DNA of 64,000 nt, from positions 434,001 to 498,000 of the forward strand of contig NC_014838.1 in NCBI RefSeq assembly GCF_000175935.2, in the 5' to 3' direction. The DNA comes from Pantoea sp. At-9b. Its GTDB lineage: Bacteria; Pseudomonadota; Gammaproteobacteria; Enterobacterales; Enterobacteriaceae. A model generated the notes under the pieces. The model had not been told where the DNA came from. It did no database searches and was given only the letters and a program-made list of their open reading frames with translations. Positions within the stretch are counted from its first letter, which is position 1. Each line of letters starts with the position of its first letter. Of this stretch, positions 16,193-24,770 are shown in pieces. The translations under genes and the position numbers were made by a program.

Positions 16193-17506
16193 ATGCAGGA
16201 CTCAATTCCCGGAACTCGTTGGTATCGCGTTATCGCGCCGATTTTAATTGTTTGCATCATCTCCTTCATGGACCGCGTCAATATCAGTTTCGCCTTACCG
16301 GGCGGGATGGATCAGGATCTCGCCATTACCAGCCAGATGGCGGGCATCATCAGCGGTATCTTCTTCATTGGTTATCTGTTCCTGCAAGTGCCGGGTGGCC
16401 GCATTGCGGTTAACGGCAGCGGCAAGCGCTTTATCGCCTGCTCGCTGGTGGCGTGGACGCTGGTGTCAATTGCCACCGGGTTTGTCACCAACCACTATCA
16501 GCTGCTGGCGTTGCGTTTCGTATTGGGGGTGTCGGAAGGCGGGATGTTGCCCGTGGTGTTAACCATGGTGAGCAACTGGTTCCCGGAAAAAGAGCTGGGA
16601 CGGGCGAATGCCTTTGTCATGATGTTTGCGCCGCTGGGTGGCATGTTCACCGCACCTATCTCCGGCTACATTATCAACGCCCTGGACTGGCGCTGGTTGT
16701 TCATCATCGAAGGGGGCCTGTCGGCGGTGATCCTGCTGGTGTGGTGGCTGGTGGTGAGCGATCGTCCCGAAGAAGCACGCTGGCTGCCGGAACGGGAAAA
16801 AGTGTGGTTGTTGCGTGAGTTGCAGCGGGAACGTGCCGCAGCCCGTGCGGTCGCGCCGGTGAGTAAAGCCCCGTTAAAAGCGGTGTTTCGCAACTCTGGC
16901 CTGATGGAACTGGTGGTGCTGAACTTTTTCTATCAAACCGGCGACTACGGTTACACCCTGTGGTTGCCCAGCATCCTGAAAAACCTGACCGGTTCGAATA
17001 TGACCGGTATCGGCCTGCTGGCCGCACTGCCGTTTGTTGCCACGTTGCTGGGTATCTATGCTATTTCCTGGCTGAGCGATCGTACCGGTAAGCGTCGTTT
17101 GTGGGTGATGATTTCGTTGTTCTGTTTTGCCGCTGCGCTGCTGGCGTCGGTGGTGTTGCATCACAACGTGGTGGCCGCCTATATCGCGCTGGTGATTTGT
17201 GGTTTCTTCCTGAAAGCCGCCACCAGCCCGTTCTGGTCTATCCCGGGCCGTATCGCTGCGCCAGAAGTGGCGGGAAGTGCGCGTGGCGTCATCAACGGGT
17301 TGGGGAATTTAGGCGGTTTTTGTGGGCCGTATCTGGTCGGGATGATGACCATGCTGTACGGACAGAATGTCGCGGTGTGCTGGCTGGCGGGATCGCTGGT
17401 GGTCGCCGGACTGATCACCACGCTGCTGCCCAAAGCCTGTGACCTGAATCCGTCTGCCGATCGTCAGGGCAGTGAGCAGGATAATCTTGTCAGCCTGAAA
17501 CATTAA
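16193..17506 (+). CDS. MFS transporter, anion:cation symporter family
   Basis: A 437-residue carrier. I use ATG 16193, preceded by GAAGGGGG; an in-frame ATG at 16097 lacks a ribosome site. There are twelve predicted helices, with the ACS-type start FMDRVNISFALPG and SNWFPEKELGRANA after helix 4. Its relatives take up hexuronates, glucarate, tartrate or 2-ketogluconate. Its position behind the sugar-acid dehydrogenase suggests import of an oxidised sugar acid, but this is inference; a terminator and a REP pair separate the two, so it has its own promoter. Confidence 0.82.
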   Translation: MQDSIPGTRWYRVIAPILIVCIISFMDRVNISFALPGGMDQDLAITSQMAGIISGIFFIGYLFLQVPGGRIAVNGSGKRFIACSLVAWTLVSIATGFVTNHYQLLALRFVLGVSEGGMLPVVLTMVSNWFPEKELGRANAFVMMFAPLGGMFTAPISGYIINALDWRWLFIIEGGLSAVILLVWWLVVSDRPEEARWLPEREKVWLLRELQRERAAARAVAPVSKAPLKAVFRNSGLMELVVLNFFYQTGDYGYTLWLPSILKNLTGSNMTGIGLLAALPFVATLLGIYAISWLSDRTGKRRLWVMISLFCFAAALLASVVLHHNVVAAYIALVICGFFLKAATSPFWSIPGRIAAPEVAGSARGVINGLGNLGGFCGPYLVGMMTMLYGQNVAVCWLAGSLVVAGLITTLLPKACDLNPSADRQGSEQDNLVSLKH

Positions 17507-17510
17507 GTCC

Positions 17511-17542
17511 GATGCCGCGCGGGCATTGCACTGCGCGGCATC
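17511..17542. terminator. Hairpin between converging genes
   Basis: A 10-bp perfect stem (GATGCCGCGC / GCGCGGCATC) with a 12-nt loop lies between the converging MFS and MetQ-like genes. It has no T-run and is probably a shared end or RNA-stabilising hairpin. Confidence 0.5.
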
Positions 17543-17550
17543 GTTGATGC

Positions 17551-18351
17551 TTACCAGCCTTTGATAATATCGCCTTTGTAGATCTCGTTCGCTTTGTTCA
17601 GCACTTCCGGTGACTGGAACGCTTCTTTCAGCTTCTGAATATTCGGGCTGTCTTTATTATCTTCACGCGCCACAATCGCGTTCACGTAAGGTGACGCTTT
17701 ACCTTCCATAAACATGCCATCGCGCGAGGCAGACAGGTTCGCCAGTGCGGCAAAGTTGTTGTTGATGATCGAAACATAGACCTGGGGATCGTCAAGGGTA
17801 CGCGCCAGCTGCGGGGTATCCACTTCAACAAACTTGAGGTTTTTCGGGTTCGCGGTGATGTCCAGTGTCGTCGGCAGCAGGCCCGCTTCCGGTTTCACGC
17901 TGATCAACCCTTGCGCCTGCAACAGCAGCAGGCTGCGGCCTAGGGTGGTGGCTTCGTTGGAAATGGTGATGGTTGCGCCATCCGGCAGATCTTTTAATGA
18001 TTTGATTTTGCGTGAGTAACCGGCAATCGGGAACACGAAGGTATTGGTGATCACGGCAAAATGATAGCCACGCTCTTTGGACTGCATCTCCAGATACGGC
18101 AAACTCTGGAAGGCATTGGCATCGACATCTTTGTTAAACAGCGCTTCATTAGGCTGAACATAGTCGTTAAACGCCACCACATCCACGTCCAGATGATATT
18201 TGTCATGCGCAACCTGCTTGACGGTGTCCCACAACGCCTGATCGGGTCCGGTGTTGATCGCCACTTTAACACTGTTGTCATTGTCTTTATTGCAGGCGCT
18301 AAGCAGCGTTACGGACGCGGCCAGCAGTACGGAGAGTAATTTTTTATTCAT
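17551..18351 (-). CDS. MetQ/NlpA-family lipoprotein
   Basis: A 266-residue lipoprotein starting at the ATG at 18351 (MNKKLLSVLL), with ribosome site GAAGGGAAG. The lipobox LLSAC puts the acylated Cys at residue 20. The mature part follows the NlpA fold (VKQVAHDKYHLDVDVVAFNDYVQPNEAL, ALFNKDVDANAFQ, EATTLGRSLLLLQAQG). Family members are the methionine-binding parts of MetNI transporters. No metN or metI lies beside it, so it is an orphan like E. coli NlpA and may feed a distant transporter. The MetJ-box array upstream supports a methionine link. Confidence 0.85.
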   Translation of the reverse strand: MNKKLLSVLLAASVTLLSACNKDNDNSVKVAINTGPDQALWDTVKQVAHDKYHLDVDVVAFNDYVQPNEALFNKDVDANAFQSLPYLEMQSKERGYHFAVITNTFVFPIAGYSRKIKSLKDLPDGATITISNEATTLGRSLLLLQAQGLISVKPEAGLLPTTLDITANPKNLKFVEVDTPQLARTLDDPQVYVSIINNNFAALANLSASRDGMFMEGKASPYVNAIVAREDNKDSPNIQKLKEAFQSPEVLNKANEIYKGDIIKGW

Positions 18352-18482
18352 AACCAACTTCCCTTCTGAACATCTCAATTTTCTGTAACCTGTTGCACAT
18401 TTATCGCGCTGATAAGGTGCTTTCTGCATGATTGCGCGCTAAATCGGACCGTGAAGAGCGTGCGTTGCGCATGCACTATAAT

Positions 18483-18514
18483 CTACATCCAGACGTCTGT
18501 ACATCCAGATGGGG
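18483..18514. promoter_or_regulatory. MetJ-box array upstream of the MetQ-like gene
   Basis: One perfect met box (AGACGTCT, 18491-18498) is flanked in register by three 8-mers matching at 4 of 8 positions each. Arrays of adjacent met boxes bind the methionine repressor MetJ cooperatively. It lies about 132-163 bp upstream of the lipoprotein start, and is also 114 bp before the divergent metallophosphoesterase gene. Confidence 0.55.
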
Positions 18515-18627
18515 ATCGTTTGCTGTAAATTGCAGCGATACTCAAACCGCCTGTTTTGAAAAGTCTCCGCCCGCTTTTTGTTAGATACTGATCGGCCTTA
18601 ACCTCGCGTAAATCCCAGGGACTCACG

Positions 18628-19743
18628 ATGTTTCACCTGATCTTCAGTATTCCAGGCTGGTATGTGATCGCACGTTTTATCGCTCCCCTGGCCTTGCCGC
18701 TTGCGGTGAAGCTGGTGTTTTCCGCTGTGGTGTTGATCGCCACGCAATATCTGTTTTTCAGTCGCTTTACCTCTGGCAGCATCATGTCGCCGGAGATGCC
18801 GCGTCCCGTGATCATCCTGTTTAACTGGGCGTTCTGCGCGGTGTTGTTCCTCGCCATGTTGCAGGTGCTAGTCGATGCCGTGGCGCTGATTGCGCTGCTG
18901 CTGGGGCATCCGCTGGTGATAGCGCCCGGGGTGCGCTATGGCGCTGGGGTGGCTGCGATGTTGCTGGCGGCATTCGGCGTGCACCAGGCGATTCGTGTGC
19001 CGCCGGTCAAAGATGTGGTGTTCACCATCAACAACCTGCCGCCAGAATTTGCTGGCTATCAGCTGTTACAGTTGACGGATTTGCATATCAGCAAGTTGTT
19101 TAACGCCAACTGGACGGCGAAGATGGTGAAAAAAGCGATGGCGCTCGATGTGGATCTGATTGTGATCACCGGCGATGTGATTGATGGCACCCTGAACAAT
19201 CGCCGCGCCGACGTTGAACCGTTACGCGGTCTGCATGCGCCAGATGGCGTATTGGCCATCACCGGCAATCATGAATATTTCTTTGAACAGGCGGCATGGA
19301 CCGATCATCTGGCTTCGCTCGGGCTGAAGCCGTTGCTCAACAGTCATACCGTGGTGGCGCGTGACGGAGCCAGCCTGGTGATTGCCGGGGTGACCGATGC
19401 CTCGGCCCCGCGCCGGGGGGCTACGGGCCCGGATTTGGCCGGAGCACTGTCCGGTGCACCGGCGAATGCGCCGGTGGTGCTGTTGGATCATCAACCGCGC
19501 AATGCACGGCAAAATGCCGCGCAAGGGGCAGATGTGCAACTTTCCGGGCATACCCACGGCGGGTTAATCGCCGGGTTTGATCGGCTGTTCGCCAAACCCA
19601 ATGGTGGCTATGTCTCGGGCTTGTATGCGGTGGAAGGCATGCAGCTGTACGTCAATAACGGCACCGCATTATGGCCGGGGATGGCGGTGCGCCTGGGTCG
19701 TCCTTCCGAGCTGACGCGCATCACGCTCCAGCCCGCGCAATAG
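18628..19743 (+). CDS. Membrane-anchored metallophosphoesterase (YaeI/YkuE-like)
   Basis: A 371-residue protein with about four N-terminal membrane helices (residues 5-125) and a calcineurin-like phosphoesterase domain. All metal motifs are present: TDLHIS, GDVIDG, GNHEYFF and GHTHGG. Relatives are phosphodiesterases with loosely known substrates; some act on lipid head groups. The active site probably faces the cytoplasm or periplasm depending on an undetermined topology. The gene stands alone and converges on the XRE-cupin regulator with only 2 nt between stops. Confidence 0.85.
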   Translation: MFHLIFSIPGWYVIARFIAPLALPLAVKLVFSAVVLIATQYLFFSRFTSGSIMSPEMPRPVIILFNWAFCAVLFLAMLQVLVDAVALIALLLGHPLVIAPGVRYGAGVAAMLLAAFGVHQAIRVPPVKDVVFTINNLPPEFAGYQLLQLTDLHISKLFNANWTAKMVKKAMALDVDLIVITGDVIDGTLNNRRADVEPLRGLHAPDGVLAITGNHEYFFEQAAWTDHLASLGLKPLLNSHTVVARDGASLVIAGVTDASAPRRGATGPDLAGALSGAPANAPVVLLDHQPRNARQNAAQGADVQLSGHTHGGLIAGFDRLFAKPNGGYVSGLYAVEGMQLYVNNGTALWPGMAVRLGRPSELTRITLQPAQ

Positions 19744-19745
19744 CG

Positions 19746-20324
19746 TTAGCCGTTTTTCAGCACCACCACGGCATAACGGCAGTTTTGCGCGCTGGTGTTG
19801 CTGAAGATACAGTCGGCGGGATCGCCCAGCTCAAGGCAGTCGCCTTGCTGCATGACAAAGTGATGATCCCCTTCCTGGAAGGTGAGCGAGCCTTCCAGTA
19901 CCCAGATCAACTGGCGACGTGACAGATAGGAGATGGCGGGCATCGGCACGCTCACCCCGGCAGGTAAATCGACACTGACTAAATCCACAGGAATCTGACC
20001 GGGTGAGACGTGCCGTCGGATATAACCGGTTTCCGGGTCCTGCCATACCGGCTGTTGCGCCTGTCTGATCAGCGTGCCGGTCTGCACTTCGCTCAGGGCG
20101 ATCAACTGCGACATACTCATATCAAAAGAACCGGCGAGGCGTGCCAGTAAGGTCGCCGTCGGGCTGCTTTCGCCCCGTTCAATTTTGTGGATCATGGCGC
20201 GGGAAACCCCGGAATTTTCCGCCAGATCGGTCAGCGACCAGCCACGTTTTTCCCGCTCGGCTTTCACTTTTTGTCCGATACGGATATTTATGCTGTCTTC
20301 TTTACTGGATTTTTCGTCTGACAT
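19746..20324 (-). CDS. XRE-family regulator with C-terminal cupin sensor
   Basis: A 192-residue protein if it starts at MSDEKSS (20324); ten more residues are open upstream to 20354 and neither start has a clear ribosome site. The helix-turn-helix covers residues about 15-70 (IGQKVKAEREKRGWSLTDLAENSGVSRAMIHKIERG), and the cupin domain covers about 110-190 (ILEGSLTFQEGDHHFVMQQGDCLELG-like). Such two-domain repressors control catabolism or amine/antibiotic detoxification. It is divergent from mddA with a short gap, which makes mddA its most likely target. Confidence 0.82.
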   Translation of the reverse strand: MSDEKSSKEDSINIRIGQKVKAEREKRGWSLTDLAENSGVSRAMIHKIERGESSPTATLLARLAGSFDMSMSQLIALSEVQTGTLIRQAQQPVWQDPETGYIRRHVSPGQIPVDLVSVDLPAGVSVPMPAISYLSRRQLIWVLEGSLTFQEGDHHFVMQQGDCLELGDPADCIFSNTSAQNCRYAVVVLKNG

Positions 20325-20387
20325 AGTGGATAAATAATATAGTGAACGAAGCATCTACTTTAGTGACAGAACAATGAGGTGTCCAGA

Positions 20388-20897
20388 ATGAATATCCGCC
20401 CGGCAGTTGAGCAGGATGCGGCAGTGATTGCCGCCATTTATAACGATGCAGTCCTCAATAGCACTGCGATCTGGAATGACAAAACGGTTGCTGTCGCGAA
20501 CCGCGTGCAGTGGATGGCCGATCGTCAGCAGGCCGGTTTCCCGGTATTGGTGGCGGTGGATGAACAGGATGGCGTGCTCGGCTACGCTTCTTACGGTGAC
20601 TGGCGACCCTGGGATGGCTACCGTTTTACCGTCGAACATTCGGTGTATGTCCTGAAAAGCGCACGTGGCAAAGGTGCCGGGGAAGCCCTGATGCGCGCGC
20701 TGATCACCCACGCCACGCATCAGGGAAAACATGTGATGGTGGCGGGGATTGAGTCAGAAAATACCGCTTCCATCGCCTTGCATCACAAGCTCGGTTTTAG
20801 CGAGGCGGGTCGCGTCAGTGAAGTGGGGAACAAATTTGGCCGTTGGCTGGATCTGACGTTCCTCCAATTGCGTCTTGATCAACGCCAACAGCCCTGA
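20388..20897 (+). CDS. mddA: MddA-like N-acetyltransferase (methionine sulfoximine/sulfone)
   Basis: A 169-residue GNAT enzyme. The ATG at 20388 follows GAGG by 8 nt. It aligns along its whole length with E. coli MddA (YncA): AAIYNDAVLNSTAIWND, SYGDWRPWDGYRFTVEHSVYV, the acetyl-CoA loop RGKGAGEALMRALI, KHVMVAGIESEN and FGRWLDLTFLQL. That enzyme acetylates toxic methionine analogues and resembles phosphinothricin acetyltransferases. It is transcribed away from the XRE-cupin gene, its likely regulator. Confidence 0.88.
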   Translation: MNIRPAVEQDAAVIAAIYNDAVLNSTAIWNDKTVAVANRVQWMADRQQAGFPVLVAVDEQDGVLGYASYGDWRPWDGYRFTVEHSVYVLKSARGKGAGEALMRALITHATHQGKHVMVAGIESENTASIALHHKLGFSEAGRVSEVGNKFGRWLDLTFLQLRLDQRQQP

Positions 20898-20911
20898 CAG
20901 CGCTACTGTCG

Positions 20912-21694
20912 TTAACCTTGCAGTCCAGTGGCAAAGGCGCTGAGCGTGTTTGCTACCGTTTGCGGCGCTTCCACCGGTAACAGATGACCTTTACCTGGGA
21001 TGATATGGACATCAGCCCAGGGATAAAGCGCTGCGATGGCATGTGCAACCACCGCGGGGGGATCGACTTTATCTTGCTCACCCGCCAGGATAATGATGGG
21101 CAGATCGAGGTGTTCTGCGGCGGGGCGCAGGTCTTCGCGCGATGCCGTAAACACCCAACCGTCTGCCGCGTTGTCACTGACGCGTAATGCATCCGCTACC
21201 AGCTTTTCGCGTTGCTGTGCAGTCAGCTCTCCTGCGGTTAAGACATTTTCCAGCGTCCACAGAATGGATTCGCGGCTGTGGTAAGCCGCCCGCATCTGGC
21301 TGCGCTGTTCTTCTGTGAAATTCATCGGCGCGAGTGGGGCAGAAGCCACCAGCGCGAGGGCGATGACCTCTTGATGTTGACGGCTGGCCAGCAGTTGGGC
21401 CGTTTTACCTCCCATCGAGTGCCCCACTAAAATCACCCGTTTGAGGCCCAGTGCCTGGATAACGGCATACACATCATCTGCGTGGTCAGCGGTGCGGTAA
21501 CCTTGTGTGGCGACCTCAGACTGCCCCGAACCGCGAGCATCAATCGCGACACAGCGGAAGTCATCGCTCAGGAGCGAGATCACCGACGACCAGGTGGCAG
21601 AAGAGCCTCCCCAAAAATGCATAAAAACCAATGCAATATCGCCATTGCCGCTATCGGTGACGTGCAGTTGTACACCTTTACTGTCTATTTTCAT
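20912..21694 (-). CDS. Alpha/beta hydrolase
   Basis: A 260-residue cytoplasmic hydrolase. The start at 21694 has GAGG in front; an earlier in-frame ATG at 21799 would overlap the promoter of the divergent LysR gene. Nucleophile S93 is in GHSMGG, the acid is in GEQDKVDPP (about 206) and the His in GKGHLLPVEAP (about 238). This is the general lactonase/esterase/epoxide-hydrolase-like family; the substrate is unknown. The divergent LysR gene at 21811 probably controls it. Confidence 0.82.
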   Translation of the reverse strand: MKIDSKGVQLHVTDSGNGDIALVFMHFWGGSSATWSSVISLLSDDFRCVAIDARGSGQSEVATQGYRTADHADDVYAVIQALGLKRVILVGHSMGGKTAQLLASRQHQEVIALALVASAPLAPMNFTEEQRSQMRAAYHSRESILWTLENVLTAGELTAQQREKLVADALRVSDNAADGWVFTASREDLRPAAEHLDLPIIILAGEQDKVDPPAVVAHAIAALYPWADVHIIPGKGHLLPVEAPQTVANTLSAFATGLQG

Positions 21695-21810
21695 GCTTGC
21701 CTCGTGGTGTGAAAAATCATCAACAACAGTTTCGCTAATGACGTAATGGTTTGGAATGAGGCAAAAAATAGCTATGGTAGATATTAAAAGTATATACAAG
21801 GGAGTCCGTG

Positions 21811-22731
21811 ATGGACCGTCTGTTGAGCATGTCCGTGTTTGTCGCCGCCGTTGAAGAGGGCAGCATTGCCGCTGCGGCGCGCCGGTTAAATCTCTCCCCG
21901 GTGATGGCGGGGCGTTATCTCACCTCACTGGAGGAAGGATTGTCGGTCAGATTGCTGGAGCGCTCCACGCATCAGCTCAACCTCACCGATGCGGGTGGGT
22001 CCTATTTTGTGAAAGCGAAACGTATCCTCAGTGATATTCGGGAAGCGGAGCAGGAAGCCACAGCGAAACATATTTCGCCCCAGGGGAGCCTGCGTATTGC
22101 CGCACCGGTCACCTTCGGCACCCAGTATCTGGCTCCTTTGATAGCGGCGTTTATGCGCGATTATCCGCAGGTCGATATTCAGTTGCAGCTGCTTGATCGC
22201 TTCATTGATTTGGTTGATGAAGGTGTAGACCTGGCGATTCGTATCGGGCAACTGCCCGACTCGGACCTGGTCGCCCGGCGGATCACCGATTACCGTTTAT
22301 TAGCCTGTGCCTCCCCGCGTTATCTTGCGGATGCCGGCAGGCCGCTGTTGCCGGAGGAGTTAGCTCGCCATGTGCTGATTGGTTATTCCGGGACCATGAC
22401 AACCTCACCGTGGCAATTTACCGCCGCGAGCGGTGAGGTGAAGCAAATCGAGGCCCACTGCCGTTTTCTCGCCAATAACACTGCGATTATGGTGGCGCTG
22501 GCCTTACAAGATGCCGGAATAGTCTATGGGCCAGAATTTGTCATGCAACCGCATTTGCAGACCGGCGAATTGGTCGAGGTATTGCCTGATTACCGATGCC
22601 CGGTGATCTCATTGTTTGCGGTCACGCTAAACGCCAAATACGTCAATAGCAAAACCCGACTGTTTATTCAGTATCTGAAACAGGCTATGGCTTCTTCCCC
22701 GCATAGAACTTGCGATAAACCGCTGGAGTAA
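21811..22731 (+). CDS. LysR-family transcriptional regulator
   Basis: A 306-residue regulator. ATG 21811 follows GGGAG; a GTG directly before it (21808) is the alternative. The N-terminal winged helix is at residues 1-60 (MSVFVAAVEEGSIAAAARRLNLSPVMAGRYLTSLE), followed by the effector-binding domain of the DsdC/YhjC-like group (GSLRIAAPVTFGTQYLAPLI). It is divergent from the alpha/beta hydrolase, the classic LysR arrangement. Its last 47 nt overlap the 3' end of the converging AraC-type gene. Confidence 0.88.
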   Translation: MDRLLSMSVFVAAVEEGSIAAAARRLNLSPVMAGRYLTSLEEGLSVRLLERSTHQLNLTDAGGSYFVKAKRILSDIREAEQEATAKHISPQGSLRIAAPVTFGTQYLAPLIAAFMRDYPQVDIQLQLLDRFIDLVDEGVDLAIRIGQLPDSDLVARRITDYRLLACASPRYLADAGRPLLPEELARHVLIGYSGTMTTSPWQFTAASGEVKQIEAHCRFLANNTAIMVALALQDAGIVYGPEFVMQPHLQTGELVEVLPDYRCPVISLFAVTLNAKYVNSKTRLFIQYLKQAMASSPHRTCDKPLE

Positions 22732-23656
22732 AACCGGTCACTTTAATAAATGCCCGTCGCATGACATCGCTGCTGTTATAACCGCAGCGCGCCGCGATGG
22801 ATTTCACCGGTTGATTGGCGGTCAACAGTTCACGCGCCAGCGTGATACGTGCCTCCTCCAGCCACTCGCCCGCCGTGACGCCCATTTCCTGATGAAAAAT
22901 GCGGTTCAGGTGGCGGGTACTGAGTTGGATATGTTCCGCCATCTGCGCCACGCTTTTCACGCTGTCCAGGTGGGATAACGTCCAGCGCTGGAGATCCTGT
23001 AAGGCCGAGCGTCCATCCACTGACGTCTGTTGTTTGCGAATAAAATGCCCCTGTCCTGCGGGTCGCCGAAAGAACATCACCAGATTCGCTGCAACATCCT
23101 GCGCCACCTCCGCTCCCACATCCTCTTCAATAAAACGCAGAGCCAAATCCAGGCCAGATGTCACCCCGGCGGCGGTGCGCACCGGGCCATCAGCGACATA
23201 TAACGCATCCGCATCAACGTCAATGTCGGGATAACGGCGCGCCAGCGTTTTGGCAACCGACCAGTGGGTGGTGACTTTGCGCTGATGCAGTAACCCGGTC
23301 TGCGCCAGCAACAGTGCACCGGTACACACCGAGCCATAGCGCTGGCTGCGTTGGCAGAGTGGGGCGATAGCGGCAATCTGTGCCGCGCTAAGGGTGAAGG
23401 CGTCAGCCTCCGGGGCACCGGCGATGAGAAAACTCATCGCACCCGCGGGCGGCGTCTCGCCCAATCGGCAATGTGCGGCGAGTTTGACCCCGGATGAAGC
23501 CAGAATCTCTTCCCCGTCCAATGACATCACCCGTGGTTGATAGACCTGACGGTGCAGGATGCGGTTGGCTTCGGCAAAGGCATCAAGCGGGCCAGCCACA
23601 TCAAGCAACTGGACCCCCGGCACCGCCAGCATCACGATGTTATGCGCCATCTTCAC
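22685..23656 (-). CDS. GlxA/FtrA-type AraC regulator with DJ-1/PfpI domain
   Basis: A 323-residue protein. Residues about 5-180 form a DJ-1/PfpI (class I amidotransferase-like) domain with the nucleophile-elbow Cys in SVCTGALLL. Residues about 215-320 form an AraC helix-turn-helix pair (SVAQMAEHIQLSTRHLNRIF and PVKSIAARCGYNSSDVMRRAF). The PfpI half is the fold also used by isonitrile hydratase and presumably senses a small molecule. It is divergent from the HD-domain enzyme at 23764, with a 41-bp two-part palindrome between them. Confidence 0.88.
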   Translation of the reverse strand: MKMAHNIVMLAVPGVQLLDVAGPLDAFAEANRILHRQVYQPRVMSLDGEEILASSGVKLAAHCRLGETPPAGAMSFLIAGAPEADAFTLSAAQIAAIAPLCQRSQRYGSVCTGALLLAQTGLLHQRKVTTHWSVAKTLARRYPDIDVDADALYVADGPVRTAAGVTSGLDLALRFIEEDVGAEVAQDVAANLVMFFRRPAGQGHFIRKQQTSVDGRSALQDLQRWTLSHLDSVKSVAQMAEHIQLSTRHLNRIFHQEMGVTAGEWLEEARITLARELLTANQPVKSIAARCGYNSSDVMRRAFIKVTGFTPAVYRKFYAGKKP

Positions 23657-23678
23657 CCCTCTGAGTCTGTTTTTATCG

Positions 23679-23719
23679 CAATGTCTGAAATAGTCAATTA
23701 AAGACTAATGTAGACATTG
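23679..23719. promoter_or_regulatory. Two-part palindromic operator between the GlxA-like regulator and the HD enzyme
   Basis: Symmetric arms CAATGTCT / AGACATTG (23679-23686, 23712-23719) enclose a second pair TAGTC / GACTA (23691-23695, 23703-23707). The spacers are 4 nt on both sides and the centre is 7 nt. Perfect nested dyad symmetry in a 107-bp divergent promoter points to an operator, probably for the adjacent AraC-type regulator. Confidence 0.65.
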
Positions 23720-23763
23720 TGCCAGCCTTTTAGAATGGTGACCAGACATCCAACAGGAGACAT

Positions 23764-24408
23764 ATGATGAACTTCACCGTACAAGGCATTCGCATACCTG
23801 ACACCCAGATGATGCGCGACACCACCGCGTTTATCCGTGACACCGAATCTGACCTGCTGTTCAACCATTCCAGCCGGGTTTATTACTGGGCGGCTTTAGC
23901 CGGTCAACAGCGCAATCTGAAGGTTGACCACGAGTTGCTGTACGTTGGCTGCATGTTCCACGATATCGGGCTGACACATGAACATTGCAGTTGTGATAAA
24001 CGTTTTGAGGTAGACGGGGCCAATGCGGCGCGCGAGTTTTTGCGTGGTTATGGGGTGCATGAGAGCGACATTGATAAAGTCTGGACCGGCATTGCGTTGC
24101 ACACCACGCCCGGTATTCCTGAGTTTATGGCTCCGGAAATTGCGCTGGTTACGGCCGGGGTAGAGATGGATGTGCTCGGGATCGGCTATGACGGCTTTGC
24201 TGAGTCTGACCGGGAAGCCGTGGTGGCACAACACCCGCGTAGCGCCAGTTTTAAGGAAGATATCATCCAGGCTTTTTATGACGGTATCCAGCATCGTCCG
24301 CAAACCACCTTTGGCAATGTGAAAGCCGATGTGCTGCAAGACAAGGACCCCGCGTTCCAGCCGATGAATTTCTGCCACATTATCCGGCAGTCACGTTGGC
24401 AGGGTTGA
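23764..24408 (+). CDS. HD-domain hydrolase, cyanamide-hydratase-like
   Basis: A 214-residue protein (or 213 from the second ATG at 23767, which is better spaced from GGAG). HD-fold metal ligands are H35 in FNHSSRVYYW and the H66-D67 pair in MFHDIGLT, with a later His in IALHTTPG. The HSxRVYYW and MFHDIG pattern resembles the cyanamide hydratase branch of HD proteins rather than nucleotide phosphohydrolases. Function is inferred only from motifs. It is divergent from the GlxA-like regulator and stands alone. Confidence 0.75.
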   Translation: MMNFTVQGIRIPDTQMMRDTTAFIRDTESDLLFNHSSRVYYWAALAGQQRNLKVDHELLYVGCMFHDIGLTHEHCSCDKRFEVDGANAAREFLRGYGVHESDIDKVWTGIALHTTPGIPEFMAPEIALVTAGVEMDVLGIGYDGFAESDREAVVAQHPRSASFKEDIIQAFYDGIQHRPQTTFGNVKADVLQDKDPAFQPMNFCHIIRQSRWQG

Positions 24409-24770
24409 GTGGGGTGCAACGCCGGGCGATGGTGTGATCGTCGCCCGTTAAATACATTAATTACAACATACATAAGATCATATTAATCAATATCCCTCAA
24501 GCCACCGTGCGTCGGGAAAGGTCGTTAGGATTCAATCAGTGGTATCGCTTCCACTTGAAGTGCGTTCGTTTACATTTCTGACTGATGAGAATAATAGCGA
24601 ATTTTTATCTTTTACTGCCGTTATTTGTTTAATTGGCTGAATTAAAACAATTTAATGATTTTTCCTGAAAAAATCGCACGGAATTATAATGTAGCAACCT
24701 TGTGATAACGTTTACACTGATGCTGTAATTTCTTTACAGTTGTCACATTTTTTCCTTCAAGGTTAATAAA
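24409..24770. other. Upstream region of gcd with promoter and CRP-like site
   Basis: A very AT-rich region without a gene. A perfect -10 (TATAAT, 24685-24690) is followed by a CRP-like site (TGTGA-N6-TTACA, 24701-24716) placed over the start of transcription, where CRP would repress. E. coli gcd is known to be repressed by cAMP-CRP, which fits. A -35 element is not clear. Confidence 0.5.
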
